The notes: generated by a model not told the origin, from the letters alone. Counted from the stretch's first letter, positions 1 through 8,875 are shown. The stretch: DNA of 64,000 nt from Comamonas sp. 26 (GCF_002754475.1 NZ_PEFL01000001.1:2170001-2234000); one strand, 5' to 3'. Program-made: numbers and translations.

Positions 1-8
1 AACGGCGC

Positions 9-1457
9 CTATGCACCCAACAACTGCATCGCTTGCCTTGTCCTCTCAAACCCCAGGATGTTGAGGACGCGTTTGAAGTTGTACGCCAACACGTTCAGGC
101 TCATTTCAGTCGCCACATTCTGGATGCCTCGGGTTAGGAAGTGCGTCCAGCCCATCCAGTGCTTGAGCGTGCCGAAGACGTGTTCGACGGTGCTTTTTCG
201 CACCGTCATGGCATTGGGCATCCGGTCCAGCCGTTGCTGAACCCTTTCCATGACTTCCTCGTGCTCCCAGCGTCTGATGCGCCGGTATTGGCCTGTCGTG
301 CATTGAGCCTTCATCGAACAGTCAGGACAAGCACTTGACCAATAAATACTGATCTGCAACCCAGCCTCTTCGCGACTGAAGCGGCGGATTGCTCGTTGAC
401 CTGCTGGACATTGATATTGGTCATCGGCAGGGATATAGACGAAGTCTGTTTTATCGAACCGGCCCTCGGCTCTGGCATTGGACGTCATGGGTTTGGGAAC
501 AAGCACCGCAACTCCAGCGTCTTCACAAATCTTGAGACCTTGGCCGCTGTAGTAACCACGATCAGCGATGGCTTTCAATTTTCTCTTGCCCATTGCATTG
601 CGGGCAGCCAAGGCCATTGGGCTGAGCTGTGCCCGGTCGCTGCCGTTGTTTGTGACCTTATGGGCGACGATGAGGTGGTGCTTGGTATCCACTGCCGCTT
701 GCACGTTGTAGCCCACCATGGCCGTTCCTTTGGCGCTGTAGGTGGTCATGGCGCGTGCATCAGGATCTGTCTGGGAGATCTGCCGGTCAGGCACCGTCTC
801 TAACTGCGCTTTGATCACTTGCAGATCTTGCAGGCGCTGACGCATCTTTTGAATCTTGCCGTGCAGTCGCTCGGTCTTGACCTGCATCTCCTCAGGCTGA
901 GTCCGGTCTGCAGTCTCCAAGGCATCCAGATAACGCTGGATACTCTCTTCCAATTCCCTCTCACGACGCTCGATCTTGCCGGGCGTGTAGTTGCGCTCAC
1001 GGTTGTTGACGGCCTTGAACTTGCTGCCGTCGATGGCCACCACGGATTCGGTGAACAGCTTCAGATCTCGACACAGCATTACAAAGCGACGGCAGACATT
1101 GCGGATGCCTTTGCCGTTGTCTCGACGGAAGTCTGCAATGGTCTTGAAGTCGGGAGCGAGCCGGCCAGTCAGCCACATCAGTTCCACATTCCTCTGGCAT
1201 TCACGTTCCAGCCTACGACTGGACTGAATGCGGTTGAGGTAGCCGTAGAGATACAGCTTCAGGAGCACCGACGGGTGATACGAGGGCCTACCGGTTGATG
1301 CAGGCTGCAAGCCCTGGAACTCCAGAACCACCAGGTCCAGCTCGTTGATGAAGGCATCAACAATTCGAACCGTGTTGTCCTCTGCAATGAAGTCATCCAG
1401 GCACTCTGGCAGCAACGTGACTTGCTGCCGGTCTTGACCTTCGATGTATCTGGACAT
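9..1457 (-). CDS. IS1182-family transposase
   Basis: DDE transposase of the IS1182 group, about 482 aa. The N-terminal region has the family's LLPECLDDFI and GRPSYHPSVLLKLYLYGY motifs. The catalytic core shows AIDGSKFKAV (Asp about 143), IADRGYYSG, and a C-terminal VEHVFGTLKHWMG with the likely catalytic Glu. The frame stays open upstream to 1505 from a TTG, but the ATG at 1457 has a GAGG ribosome site six bases before it, so I prefer it. The stop lies at 9-11, so the far inverted repeat is outside the window, and I could not find a convincing terminal repeat on the near side. The gene looks intact, and it marks the left edge of the accessory segment. Confidence 0.9.
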   Translation of the reverse strand: MSRYIEGQDRQQVTLLPECLDDFIAEDNTVRIVDAFINELDLVVLEFQGLQPASTGRPSYHPSVLLKLYLYGYLNRIQSSRRLERECQRNVELMWLTGRLAPDFKTIADFRRDNGKGIRNVCRRFVMLCRDLKLFTESVVAIDGSKFKAVNNRERNYTPGKIERRERELEESIQRYLDALETADRTQPEEMQVKTERLHGKIQKMRQRLQDLQVIKAQLETVPDRQISQTDPDARAMTTYSAKGTAMVGYNVQAAVDTKHHLIVAHKVTNNGSDRAQLSPMALAARNAMGKRKLKAIADRGYYSGQGLKICEDAGVAVLVPKPMTSNARAEGRFDKTDFVYIPADDQYQCPAGQRAIRRFSREEAGLQISIYWSSACPDCSMKAQCTTGQYRRIRRWEHEEVMERVQQRLDRMPNAMTVRKSTVEHVFGTLKHWMGWTHFLTRGIQNVATEMSLNVLAYNFKRVLNILGFERTRQAMQLLGA

Positions 1458-2027
1458 ACTGACCTCGGTGTTCAATATGTCTGAGGACTCTACCGGCGCG
1501 GTCAAAGTTTTTCGAGCGGGTTTTCACACAGCCTCTAGCAATTTCTGGCAATTACATGCGGCCTTCCGGTTTGGTGTGCATTGCAGATGTCACGTCGTTC
1601 TGCGGCAAGTGGGTCACACTCCGTGGCCAGCACATTAGTTCATCTCACAATGCAACCGACTCCGAGCAGCAACTGGCTGATTGAGCGACGAATTGGCCAG
1701 TCCCGTGCCAAGTATCCTTGGGCAACAAACCTTTCATCGATGCGTACTCAACCACTACGCCCTGGCTTGAACAAGAACACCAACAAATCCTTCAGATCGA
1801 CTTCAACTTGGTGCGAGGCCATTTGACAGTGGCCTATGAAATGGAAATCGAGGCTGCAGCAGCGAAAAGATGCGACAACACATGCTCGGACCACTCTGGA
1901 ATGGCGACTGAGCGGCAGTCTCGGATCTATCCAATGCCCTGGATCAGCTATCGGATCCAATCCTCCGTGGCCTTCAACAGCCTCTAACAAAGCCATGTGG
2001 CAATCATGGTTCATGCTGGAAGCATTT
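1458..2027. other. non-coding flank of the IS1182 element
   Basis: Roughly 570 bases without a convincing gene. Short open frames exist on both strands, but none has a recognisable motif or a good ribosome site. The stretch probably holds the outer end of the IS and decayed sequence between it and the tetR promoter. Confidence 0.4.
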
Positions 2028-2044
2028 ATAGACGACCGGTCTAT
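2028..2044. promoter_or_regulatory. operator-like palindrome before tetR, NemR-box-like
   Basis: Perfect 6-bp inverted repeat ATAGAC-N5-GTCTAT ending 15 bases before the tetR start codon. It resembles the TAGACC/GGTCTA type of box bound by NemR-like TetR repressors. Its position suggests autoregulation of the three-gene operon that follows. Binding is inferred. Confidence 0.65.
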
Positions 2045-2059
2045 TTTATAATCCAAGCA

Positions 2060-2668
2060 ATGACTCTTAGCAAGAAAGCCGAATCGACACGTCAGCACAT
2101 TCTCGATACCGGGTATCGATTGGTGCTGCACAAGGGCTTTGCAGGGCTGGGCCTGCTCGAAATTCTCAAAGCCTGCAATGTGCCCAAGGGTTCGTTCTAC
2201 CACTATTTCTCGTCAAAGGAAGCCTTTGGCTGCGCGCTGCTACAGCAGTATGTGGAAGGCTACGGACAAAAGCTCAATGACTTGCTCGGCGAAGCAGGCA
2301 ATGGCCGTGAGCGTCTGATGCGGTACTGGGATGCCTGGATTTCAGCACCCAGCAATCCCACGCTTGGATGGGCCGAAGAATGTCTTGTGGTGAAGCTCGC
2401 TGCCGAAGTGGCCGACCTCTCCGAAGACATGCGCCTGGTGCTCGACGCCGGCGTGCAGCGTCTGCTGGCGAGAATCGCCTCGCTGATCGACGAAGCCCGT
2501 GAAGATGGGTCCCTGCCCGCCGGCAAGCCGTCACCTGCGCTTGCCCGCGCGCTGTATCAAATGTGGTTGGGGGCAGCGCTTCTGGCCAAGTTGAGTCAAG
2601 ACAAATTGCCGTTGCTGGAGGCACGCGACACCACCGAGCGGTTGCTCACTTGTACCTCTGCATCCTGA
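2060..2668 (+). CDS. TetR/AcrR-family regulator, NemR/AcuR-like
   Basis: Repressor-type regulator of 202 aa. Residues about 8-55 form the TetR helix-turn-helix, with the typical CNVPKGSFYHYFSSKEAFG recognition segment. The rest is an all-helical ligand-binding domain. The in-frame ORF extends upstream to 1997, but that would run through the palindrome at 2028-2044, so the ATG at 2060 is chosen; no strong ribosome site is visible. The two genes downstream (49 and 3 bases apart) encode a DJ-1/PfpI protein and an MDR oxidoreductase, a content typical of regulators sensing quinones, aldehydes or other electrophiles. Sensing of such compounds is inference from family and context. Confidence 0.85.
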   Translation: MTLSKKAESTRQHILDTGYRLVLHKGFAGLGLLEILKACNVPKGSFYHYFSSKEAFGCALLQQYVEGYGQKLNDLLGEAGNGRERLMRYWDAWISAPSNPTLGWAEECLVVKLAAEVADLSEDMRLVLDAGVQRLLARIASLIDEAREDGSLPAGKPSPALARALYQMWLGAALLAKLSQDKLPLLEARDTTERLLTCTSAS

Positions 2669-2717
2669 ATCATGGAAGCAAAGAGTCACTGTATTTCCGA
2701 CACCTAAGGAGTCATTG

Positions 2718-3407
2718 ATGAAAGTTCTGTTTGTACTCACGTCCCACGACAAGCTGGGCAGCACCGATCACAAGACGGGGTTCTGGTTGGAGGAATTCGC
2801 GGCCCCCTACTACGCATTGAAAGATGCGGGAGCCATGATCACGCTGGCTTCGCCTGCCGGAGGTCAACCGCCACTCGATCCGAAGAGCGATGAGCCAGCA
2901 GCCCAGACTTCCGCGACCGAGCGGTTTCGCCAGGACACCGACGCACAGGCCGCTCTGGCGTCGACAGTACCGCTGAATCAGGTCAGCGCCACCGATTTCG
3001 ATGCCGTGTTCTACCCGGGTGGACATGGACCCTTGTGGGACTTGGCCAACGATCCCAACTCCATTGCACTGCTCGAAGCTTTCGAGCGTTCGAACAAGCC
3101 ACTCGCGCTTGTCTGCCATGCGCCAGGTGCTCTGATCAATGTCCGGGCCGCTGATGGACAAGCATTAGTTGCCCGTCGCCATGTCACAGGCTTCACCAAC
3201 AGCGAAGAAGCGGCGGTCGGCCTAACCACCGTCGTACCCTTTCTGATCGAAGACGAGTTCTTGCGCTTGGGTGCTCACTACAAAAAAGCGCCGGATTGGC
3301 AGGTGCATGTCGTAACGGATGGACGTCTGATCACGGGACAGAATCCGGCCAGCTCCGAGGGCGTGGCCCATGCCTTGTTGTCCATGCTCGCTCATCAGGA
3401 GAAATAA
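2718..3407 (+). CDS. DJ-1/PfpI-family protein (type 1 glutamine amidotransferase-like)
   Basis: Protein of 229 aa with the DJ-1/PfpI fold. The nucleophile elbow LALVCHAPGAL places the catalytic Cys at residue 133, followed by His134. An acidic pair EE at 25-26 in FWLEEFAAPYYALKDAG supplies the family's conserved Glu. FYPGGHGPLWDL (99-109) is the oxyanion/glycine region. Relatives include glyoxalase III-like enzymes and chaperones that act on methylglyoxal or its adducts. The start at 2718 has AAGGA seven bases upstream. It lies between the TetR gene and an MDR oxidoreductase and is probably cotranscribed with both. The exact substrate cannot be read from sequence. Confidence 0.88.
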   Translation: MKVLFVLTSHDKLGSTDHKTGFWLEEFAAPYYALKDAGAMITLASPAGGQPPLDPKSDEPAAQTSATERFRQDTDAQAALASTVPLNQVSATDFDAVFYPGGHGPLWDLANDPNSIALLEAFERSNKPLALVCHAPGALINVRAADGQALVARRHVTGFTNSEEAAVGLTTVVPFLIEDEFLRLGAHYKKAPDWQVHVVTDGRLITGQNPASSEGVAHALLSMLAHQEK

Positions 3408-3410
3408 GTC

Positions 3411-4388
3411 ATGCGCAGTGCTATCCATACCACTTTTGGCGAACCTTCCGAGGTTCTCGAGCTCATAGATCGTCCCATCCCGCAACCAGGTGCCGGTGAA
3501 GTACGCATCAAGACTTTGCTGGCGCCAATCCACAACCATGACCTCTGGACGATCCGTGGCAGCTATGGTTACAAGCCTGAACTTCCCGCGATTGGCGGCA
3601 GCGAGGCCGTGGGCATCGTCGATGCGCTTGGCGAAGGCGTCTCAGGCCCGGCAGTGGGACAGCGGGTCGCAGTCGCAGGAGTCCACAACACCTGGGCGGA
3701 GTACTTTCTTGCGCCTGCCAATGTGCTGGTGCCGATGCCGCCAGCTATTCCCGATGAAGCCGCAGCGCAAATCATTGCGATGCCACTGAGCGCATTGATG
3801 TTGCTGGAGTTTCTCAATGTTGAGCCGGGACAATGGATCGTGCAGAACACGGCGAATGGAGCGGTCGGAAAAACTGTGGCAATGCTGGCGAAAGCACGCG
3901 GCGTGCACGTCTTGAACCTAGTTCGGCGCGATGCAGCTGTACAGGAGCTTGCCGCCCTGGGCATCGGCAATGCCTTGTCCACGGCACAACCAGACTGGCA
4001 GGAGCGCGCCCGCGCTATTCTTGGCGGTCCGCTAGCTCGTGCGGCCGTGGACTCCATCGGAGGCTCCGCCAGTGCATCCTTGCTCGGTCTATTGGGTGAG
4101 GCGGGCACCTTGGTTTCCTTCGGCACCATGGCACGAGAGCCCATGCAGATCGACTCCGGATCTCTGATCTTCAAGCAAGCTACGGTGAAGGGCTTCTGGG
4201 GCAGCAAGGTCAGTCAAGCCATGACGCCTGACAACAAGCGGCGCTTGATTGGCGAACTGCTGCAGCGGGTGTTGTCGGGTGAGCTAAAACTGACGGCCGA
4301 GGCCATTTTTGATCTCAATGATGCTGCTCAGGCCGCAGCCGCAAGCCTGCAGCCGGGCCGCAAAGGGAAGGTCTTGCTAAGAGCCTAA
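3411..4388 (+). CDS. MDR-family zinc-type alcohol dehydrogenase-like / quinone oxidoreductase
   Basis: Medium-chain dehydrogenase/reductase of 325 aa. The N-terminal GroES-like domain begins at MRSAIHTTFGEP and includes LPAIGGSEAVGIVDALGEGV. The Rossmann part has QNTANGAVGKTVAMLAKARG, an AxGxxG-like NADP(H) loop. The cysteines that bind zinc in true alcohol dehydrogenases are not evident, so a zinc-free enoyl or quinone reductase of the MECR/QOR type is likely. It starts 3 bases after the DJ-1 gene with AGGAGA upstream, so the two are translationally close. The context argues for reducing reactive carbonyls or quinones. The role is inferred. Confidence 0.85.
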   Translation: MRSAIHTTFGEPSEVLELIDRPIPQPGAGEVRIKTLLAPIHNHDLWTIRGSYGYKPELPAIGGSEAVGIVDALGEGVSGPAVGQRVAVAGVHNTWAEYFLAPANVLVPMPPAIPDEAAAQIIAMPLSALMLLEFLNVEPGQWIVQNTANGAVGKTVAMLAKARGVHVLNLVRRDAAVQELAALGIGNALSTAQPDWQERARAILGGPLARAAVDSIGGSASASLLGLLGEAGTLVSFGTMAREPMQIDSGSLIFKQATVKGFWGSKVSQAMTPDNKRRLIGELLQRVLSGELKLTAEAIFDLNDAAQAAAASLQPGRKGKVLLRA

Positions 4389-4438
4389 GTGCTTGTGCTG
4401 CTGGCTCTCGACGCCTGACGCCAAGGAGCAAGCAAAAC

Positions 4439-4603
4439 ATGCAACTGCTTGTCGACTGCAGCGGCACAACTTCCCGCCACTGGAAGGGGAAAGCCAATAA
4501 AGCATTGAGGACATTGCTCAATACCGATGGCTTGCCGCGTCTCCAAGTGCTGGCCGACCTGAGCTTTCGGGGACGCAACTCGTATTGGTGCCTTGCTTGC
4601 TAG
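4439..4603 (+). CDS. small ORF of unknown function (54 aa)
   Basis: Short frame that starts MQLLVDCSGTTSRHWKGKAN and ends at TAG. An AAGGAG ribosome site sits 10 bases before the ATG, which is the only positive evidence. It follows the MDR gene on the same strand and its last bases overlap the 3' end of the convergent VOC gene. No family is recognised, and it may be a decayed gene tail. Confidence 0.25.
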   Translation: MQLLVDCSGTTSRHWKGKANKALRTLLNTDGLPRLQVLADLSFRGRNSYWCLAC

Positions 4604-5154
4604 GCGTTCCTGGCAGCCTGACGACGCAGCTCAAACTGGGCTGCCCACTCTGTAACAGGCATAAAGCTCGGGTCTGTGCGCACGACCTGTTCAGTCTGCG
4701 CCCAAATGGCTTCATCGCTCTGCTCCAGATCTAACGGGTCTCCATGGGGCTGACTCACATACCAAGGCGTGTCCAGGTAGACCTCCACGGTGTTGTCCTC
4801 AGGGTCCATGCAGTAGATCGAAAGCGCATTGCCATGGTTGAGACCGCGCATCTTCGTTGCCCCCAAAGCCAGTGCTCGACGCCGCGCTTCGCGCAGCTGG
4901 TCGATGGACTGGACCTTGAAAGACAGTTGCATCACGGTGCTCGGTGAATCGGCACCGCGTCCTCCGGCCAACACCAATTGATGGTGCTGATCATTTCGTC
5001 CGCTCAGAAACACGATCTCGAAGCGAAAGGTCACGCCGACCCCACGGTCGGTTTCCTGCATATCGAATACGCCCGTGTAGAAGGACTTCATCACTTCCAG
5101 ATCGCGGCAAAAGATACCGAAGTGGGACAGGTTGGCGGTATAGAGTTGGTTCAT
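4600..5154 (-). CDS. VOC-family (glyoxalase/extradiol dioxygenase-fold) protein
   Basis: Protein of 184 aa with the vicinal oxygen chelate fold. Likely metal ligands are His11 (ANLSHFGIFC), His57 or His58 (NDQHHQLVLAGG) and Glu124 (NTVEVYLDTPW), with the expected spacing for a two-module betaalphabetabetabeta enzyme. The start is MNQLYTANLSHF at 5154; the longer open frame upstream runs into the neighbouring reductase gene and lacks family similarity. It is the last gene of a leftward five-gene cluster beginning with the FAH-family hydrolase, separated from the reductase by 19 bases. It could be a ring-cleavage dioxygenase or a glyoxalase/fosfomycin-type enzyme; sequence alone does not decide. 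Confidence 0.82.
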   Translation of the reverse strand: MNQLYTANLSHFGIFCRDLEVMKSFYTGVFDMQETDRGVGVTFRFEIVFLSGRNDQHHQLVLAGGRGADSPSTVMQLSFKVQSIDQLREARRRALALGATKMRGLNHGNALSIYCMDPEDNTVEVYLDTPWYVSQPHGDPLDLEQSDEAIWAQTEQVVRTDPSFMPVTEWAAQFELRRQAARNA

Positions 5155-5173
5155 GCTAGCGAGCTCCACGGAA

Positions 5174-6169
5174 TCAGGGAATGAGGACGAGCTTGCCCAG
5201 AGTGCCACCGCTATCGAGCAGCTCGTGAGCCTGTCGAGCTTGTGCCAGCTGCATACGCATGGCACGTGGTGCACGCACAGAGCCGCTCGCCATGAGCCTT
5301 ATGGCTTCCTCCATCAATCCTCGGCGTTGCGTGATGTCTGCATCCACCGCATGGATAGAGAAAGTGCGAATGGCCAAGCTTCTGGCTAGCAATTTGCGCA
5401 GCTCGTCGAAAACGTCAGCAGACGGGGGGCCTGCCAGAATGTTGTACGACACCGCCATACCTGACGGAGCCAGAGAGCGCAGACAGGCGATAAAGAGATC
5501 GGCACCCACATGGTCAAAGGCCAAATCAACGCCTCGTCCACCAGTAAGCTCCATCACATGCTGAGGCAGCGTCTTCACGTCGCCGCTCACCAAGTCTGTG
5601 ACACCGTTTTCTATTGCAAATGCCTGCTTTTCAGAGGTGGAGGCCGTGCCAATGACACGTAAGCCACGAGATCTGGCCACCTGTGCCAGGGCCGTCGCCA
5701 CGCCACCTGCGGCGCCAGGCACCAGAATGGATTGCGCCGGCAAATTGCCATTGCTGGCCAGCAAAGCCAACGCGAGCTGGAAGTTGCCAAGGCTCACTGC
5801 ATCATCAAAGGCAATGGTGTCTGGGAGTACGAACGGAACCGACTCCGCAACGCAGATGGCCTGCGCATAGCAGCCCCCGCGCTGAGGCAGCTCCCGTGCG
5901 CTGACCAGTACCCGATCGCCGATAGAGAGGCGACTCACGCCTTGACCCACCGCATCCACAATACCTGCCAGTTCGTTACCAGGAATAGCGGGCAATGGTG
6001 GCATCCACTTGTAGGTGCCGTTGCGAATCAACACGTCAGGGCCGCCTGCTCCGATGGCATGAGCCTTCACGCGCACCTGACCAGCACCTGGCTGGGGCAG
6101 AGGCAAGTCGACCAGAGACAACACTTCGGGTCCGCCAGTGGTTTGCAGCTGCACGGCTTTAATCGTCAT
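5174..6169 (-). CDS. MDR-family NADPH:quinone oxidoreductase-like protein
   Basis: Medium-chain reductase of 331 aa. It has a GroES-like N-terminus (LPAIPGNELAGIVDAVGQGV), a cofactor loop ILVPGAAGGVATALAQVARSRG and the GGRGVDLAFDHVG segment of quinone oxidoreductases. Zinc ligands are not seen. The upstream ATG at 6184 is followed by GGAG, which then lies correctly ahead of the ATG at 6169, so MTIKAVQLQ is the probable start. It sits 17 bases after the DUF1185 gene in the leftward catabolic cluster. It is a second, divergent MDR enzyme within 1 kb of the one ending at 4388, but in a different operon. Confidence 0.85.
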   Translation of the reverse strand: MTIKAVQLQTTGGPEVLSLVDLPLPQPGAGQVRVKAHAIGAGGPDVLIRNGTYKWMPPLPAIPGNELAGIVDAVGQGVSRLSIGDRVLVSARELPQRGGCYAQAICVAESVPFVLPDTIAFDDAVSLGNFQLALALLASNGNLPAQSILVPGAAGGVATALAQVARSRGLRVIGTASTSEKQAFAIENGVTDLVSGDVKTLPQHVMELTGGRGVDLAFDHVGADLFIACLRSLAPSGMAVSYNILAGPPSADVFDELRKLLARSLAIRTFSIHAVDADITQRRGLMEEAIRLMASGSVRAPRAMRMQLAQARQAHELLDSGGTLGKLVLIP

Positions 6170-6186
6170 AGTGCTTGTCTCCATGA

Positions 6187-6765
6187 TCAGCGCTGCCCGT
6201 CATGCACCGAGACTTGCTCGCGAGTCAGTCCACCCAGACGCGAATGAATACGGCCACCGTCGGCCATCACTAGGGCAAAAAGGATTTCGTCGGGGCGGGG
6301 GGCGTCCTGGATTCCGACTTCCGCGCTGTTGTAGTGGCTTCGCACGTAAGCTGCATGAATGTAGTGCAGAGGAACCATCAACCGGTAGCCCGAGGCAGCC
6401 ACAGCTTTTGCCGATGGAACGATGGCTTTGGGCTCACCCAGTACATGGCGCATAGCCCAGCCACCAGCCTCGTGCCAAACTGCGCCATGCTCCAGCTCTC
6501 CGTTAACTCCCACAATCGCCGCTTTGCTATAGGCTTGGACGTTTTCTTTGCCCAAAGTGTCTACCAACTCCTCTGCGAGCAAGGTGCCCAAGCCGCGTAG
6601 CTCTGCCATAAAGGGCAACAAGTCGGGCTCGTAGCGGCCTGCATAGGGATTGCGAATCACAGCACAAGCAGATGCCACGCGCAAAGGTTGGTCTGCTTGT
6701 GGGCCACCTTCGTGGTAGATCGTCTCGATATTGAGGCTGCGTTTGCGAATTGCTATCAAAGTCAT
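6187..6765 (-). CDS. amino acid synthesis family protein (DUF1185)
   Basis: Protein of 192 aa matching the DUF1185/AA_synth family. Characteristic segments are IYHEGGPQADQPLRVASACAV, NPYAGRYEPDL, GKAAIVGVNGELEHGAVWHE-type sequence around residues 80-100, and RPDEILFALVMADGGRIHSRLGG near the C-terminus. The family name is historical, and no reaction is firmly assigned to my knowledge. It commonly neighbours catabolic genes. Here it lies between a Bug receptor and an MDR reductase in a tightly spaced leftward cluster, so a role in degrading an imported compound is inferred. Only a weak ribosome site is visible. Confidence 0.85.
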   Translation of the reverse strand: MTLIAIRKRSLNIETIYHEGGPQADQPLRVASACAVIRNPYAGRYEPDLLPFMAELRGLGTLLAEELVDTLGKENVQAYSKAAIVGVNGELEHGAVWHEAGGWAMRHVLGEPKAIVPSAKAVAASGYRLMVPLHYIHAAYVRSHYNSAEVGIQDAPRPDEILFALVMADGGRIHSRLGGLTREQVSVHDGQR

Positions 6766-6788
6766 GACTGAACTTTCGGTGAGTGCAT

Positions 6789-7760
6789 TTATTGTTTAGG
6801 AATCTTGGCGTCGGCTACAATCTGGCGCCACTTCTCAAGCTCATTACCAACCATGGCTTTCATTTCTTCAGGCGTGCTGCCTCGCGCTTCACCACCGATG
6901 TCTTCCAGACGTTTGCGCACAGAGGCCAGTTGAAGCGCCCGCAGCGTCTCGGCATTCAGACGCTCGACCACCGCGCGCGCAGTGCCGGCAGGCGCCATCA
7001 GCCCTGCCCAGGAGCGCACGTCGTACCCAGCCACACCCTGCTCCGACACTGTGGGGACATTGGGCAAACCTGGCCAGCGCTGTGCACCGCTGGTTGCGAT
7101 CACACGCAGCTTGCCTGCTTGGATGTTGGAAAGAACGGCTGTTGGCGGAGCGATGATGAAGGGCACTTCATCCCCCAGCAGGGCGGTGACGGCCGCGGCG
7201 TCGCCTCGATAAGGCACATGCATCAAGCTTACGCGCCCCAGCTTGGCCAGCAACTCCCCGGCTAAATGGTGTGTAGAGCCGACTCCCGCTGTGCCATATG
7301 CCACGGTACCCGGTTCAGCCTGGGCCCTGGCAAGCACCTCGCGCAGGCTTTGAAACTTGGACTTTGTATTGACCACCAACAGGAACGGAAAGAAAGTGAC
7401 CGTCGAGATCATCTCAAAATCACTTACCGAGTTGTAAGGGAGCTTGTTGTACAAAGCACCGGCCACTGCGTGACCGCCAGTCGCCATCAACAAGGTGTAG
7501 CCATCGGGCTTGGCGCGAGCCACCGTGGTTGCCGCAATGGTCCCGCCGGCCCCGGTTTGGGCCTCCACTATCACGGGTTGTCCCAGGGCCTTTCCAATCT
7601 CCGTACCCACGGCGCGGGCGATGGAATCAGCATTTCCGCCAGCTGCAAAGCCCTGATACAGCTTGATCGCCCGATCCGGATAAGTCTGAGCCATAACCGG
7701 AAGTGTTGACCAAGACAAGGCCGTCGCACTGCTGGCGGCAAGGAAGTGTCTTCTATGCAT
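6789..7760 (-). CDS. Bug-family tripartite tricarboxylate transporter substrate-binding receptor
   Basis: Periplasmic solute receptor of 323 aa. The N-terminus MHRRHFLAASSATALSW has a twin-Arg-like start and a hydrophobic signal ending near VMAQ. The mature protein shows the Bug/TctC hallmarks YPDRAIKLYQGFAAGGNADSIAR, GAGGTIAATTVARAKPDGYTLL and GVGSTHHLAGELLAK. GGAG stands before the ATG at 7760, so the more upstream ATG at 7772 is less likely. No TctA/TctB membrane genes are in the window, which is usual for Bug receptors. It probably captures the substrate of the surrounding catabolic cluster (hydrolase upstream, DUF1185 protein downstream). Confidence 0.9.
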   Translation of the reverse strand: MHRRHFLAASSATALSWSTLPVMAQTYPDRAIKLYQGFAAGGNADSIARAVGTEIGKALGQPVIVEAQTGAGGTIAATTVARAKPDGYTLLMATGGHAVAGALYNKLPYNSVSDFEMISTVTFFPFLLVVNTKSKFQSLREVLARAQAEPGTVAYGTAGVGSTHHLAGELLAKLGRVSLMHVPYRGDAAAVTALLGDEVPFIIAPPTAVLSNIQAGKLRVIATSGAQRWPGLPNVPTVSEQGVAGYDVRSWAGLMAPAGTARAVVERLNAETLRALQLASVRKRLEDIGGEARGSTPEEMKAMVGNELEKWRQIVADAKIPKQ

Positions 7761-7836
7761 GTTTGTCTCCATGGGCGGCGGCCTCTTTGGGCCTGGCTCT
7801 ACCCGTGTGAAGTGGATGAAGTCTTAAGGGGATGGA

Positions 7837-8697
7837 TTAGGACTGCGCTATCACTGGGTTGCGCAGCAAACCAATGGCTTCGATCTCCACTTCCACGACG
7901 TCACCCACCTTCATGAACTGCTGAGGCTTCTTGCTCCAGCCCACGCCAGCTGGAGTGCCTGTGATGATCACATCGCCCGGGACCAGCGTGAAGATGGTGG
8001 AGGCATAGGCGATCAAGCGCGGGATCGAGAAGATCATGTGTCCTGTGTGGCTAGACTGCACCACGGCACCATTCAGGCGTGTCTCGAGCTTCAATTCACG
8101 GCCTGGCGAGATTTCATCGGATGTCACCATCCAGGGGCCGAAGGCGCCGGTGGACTCGAAATTCTTGCCTGATGCGATCTGTTTGGCATGGAACTGCCAT
8201 TCCCGCACGCTCGCATCGTTGTAGCAGCTATAGCCGGCAATGTGCTCCCAGGCATCCGCCTCGGCGATGTCGCGACCTCCCTGGCCAATGATGACGGCAA
8301 GCTCTCCCTCCCAGTCCAACGAGTCGGAGACATGGGGACGCACGATCGGGCCTTGGTGTGCAGTCTGAGAACGCCACACGCGCAGAAAAATCGGGGGCTC
8401 CTCGGATAGTTCTCGCTGCATCCCTGCAGCCAGCACTTCCTGGTGGTGATCCATGTAGTTGCGCACTGCGCAAACGATCTTTTCTGGACGAGGAATGACC
8501 GGCAAGAACGTCACGTCGGCCAACCTTGCATCTGCGGCCAGACCATCTGTCAATGCATCGCGGCGCGCGAAGTCAGGGCTGGCGATGAAATCGGCAAGCG
8601 TGGCATAGCCCGTACGAGCAGCAAGCTCAGCGACACCATCGGCAATCACGACGCCCCAGGTTTCACGGCCGGCGAGCGAATAAGACATCAGTTTCAT
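7837..8697 (-). CDS. fumarylacetoacetate hydrolase (FAH) family protein
   Basis: Protein of 286 aa with the FAH C-terminal catalytic domain from about residue 70. Metal-binding acids are in LDWEGELAVIIG (Glu130, Glu132) and YNDASVREWQ (Asp161), followed by GKNFESTGAFGPWM and TGTPAGVGW. Family members hydrolyse or decarboxylate acylpyruvates and related 2-oxo acids at the end of aromatic or heterocycle degradation. The start has GAAGGA a few bases upstream. It is the first gene of the leftward cluster and is preceded by three operator-like sites (8767-8815), so it is probably the promoter-proximal target of the GntR regulator encoded next door. The substrate is unknown. Confidence 0.9.
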   Translation of the reverse strand: MKLMSYSLAGRETWGVVIADGVAELAARTGYATLADFIASPDFARRDALTDGLAADARLADVTFLPVIPRPEKIVCAVRNYMDHHQEVLAAGMQRELSEEPPIFLRVWRSQTAHQGPIVRPHVSDSLDWEGELAVIIGQGGRDIAEADAWEHIAGYSCYNDASVREWQFHAKQIASGKNFESTGAFGPWMVTSDEISPGRELKLETRLNGAVVQSSHTGHMIFSIPRLIAYASTIFTLVPGDVIITGTPAGVGWSKKPQQFMKVGDVVEVEIEAIGLLRNPVIAQS

Positions 8698-8766
8698 GGG
8701 ATTCCTTCAAGCGATAAGGAGTGGTGAAAAGGATGTGGCTTGGGTGCAATTTTGCGCCAAAGCCAC

Positions 8767-8815
8767 TTTATGCATAAACTTATTTTTATGCACAAAAATA
8801 GTTTTAATGCATAGG
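8767..8815. promoter_or_regulatory. three GntR-type operator sites before the FAH operon
   Basis: A perfect 12-bp palindrome TTTATGCATAAA (8767-8778), a near copy TTTATGCACAAA (8785-8796) and a third, TTAATGCATAGG (8804-8815). Their centres are 18 and 19 bases apart. The same motif stands at 9780-9791 and 10720-10749, so these are probably binding sites for the GntR/FCD regulator encoded at 9072-9770. Confidence 0.7.
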
Positions 8816-8842
8816 GTTTGCCCCATGTGCCAAAAAATTCGC

Positions 8843-8875
8843 AAAAAAAATGCTCACGACCCGTGAGCGTGAGCA
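8843..8875 (-). terminator. intrinsic terminator after the GntR gene
   Basis: On the minus strand TGCTCACG pairs with CGTGAGCA (8851-8858 with 8868-8875) and is followed by a run of eight T. It lies about 200 bases past the GntR stop and before the FAH promoter region. Confidence 0.7.

Noticed and set aside
1718..1987. Plus-strand frame of 89 codons after the IS1182 gene
   Set aside because: No ribosome site, family motif or conserved context; ends just before the tetR promoter.
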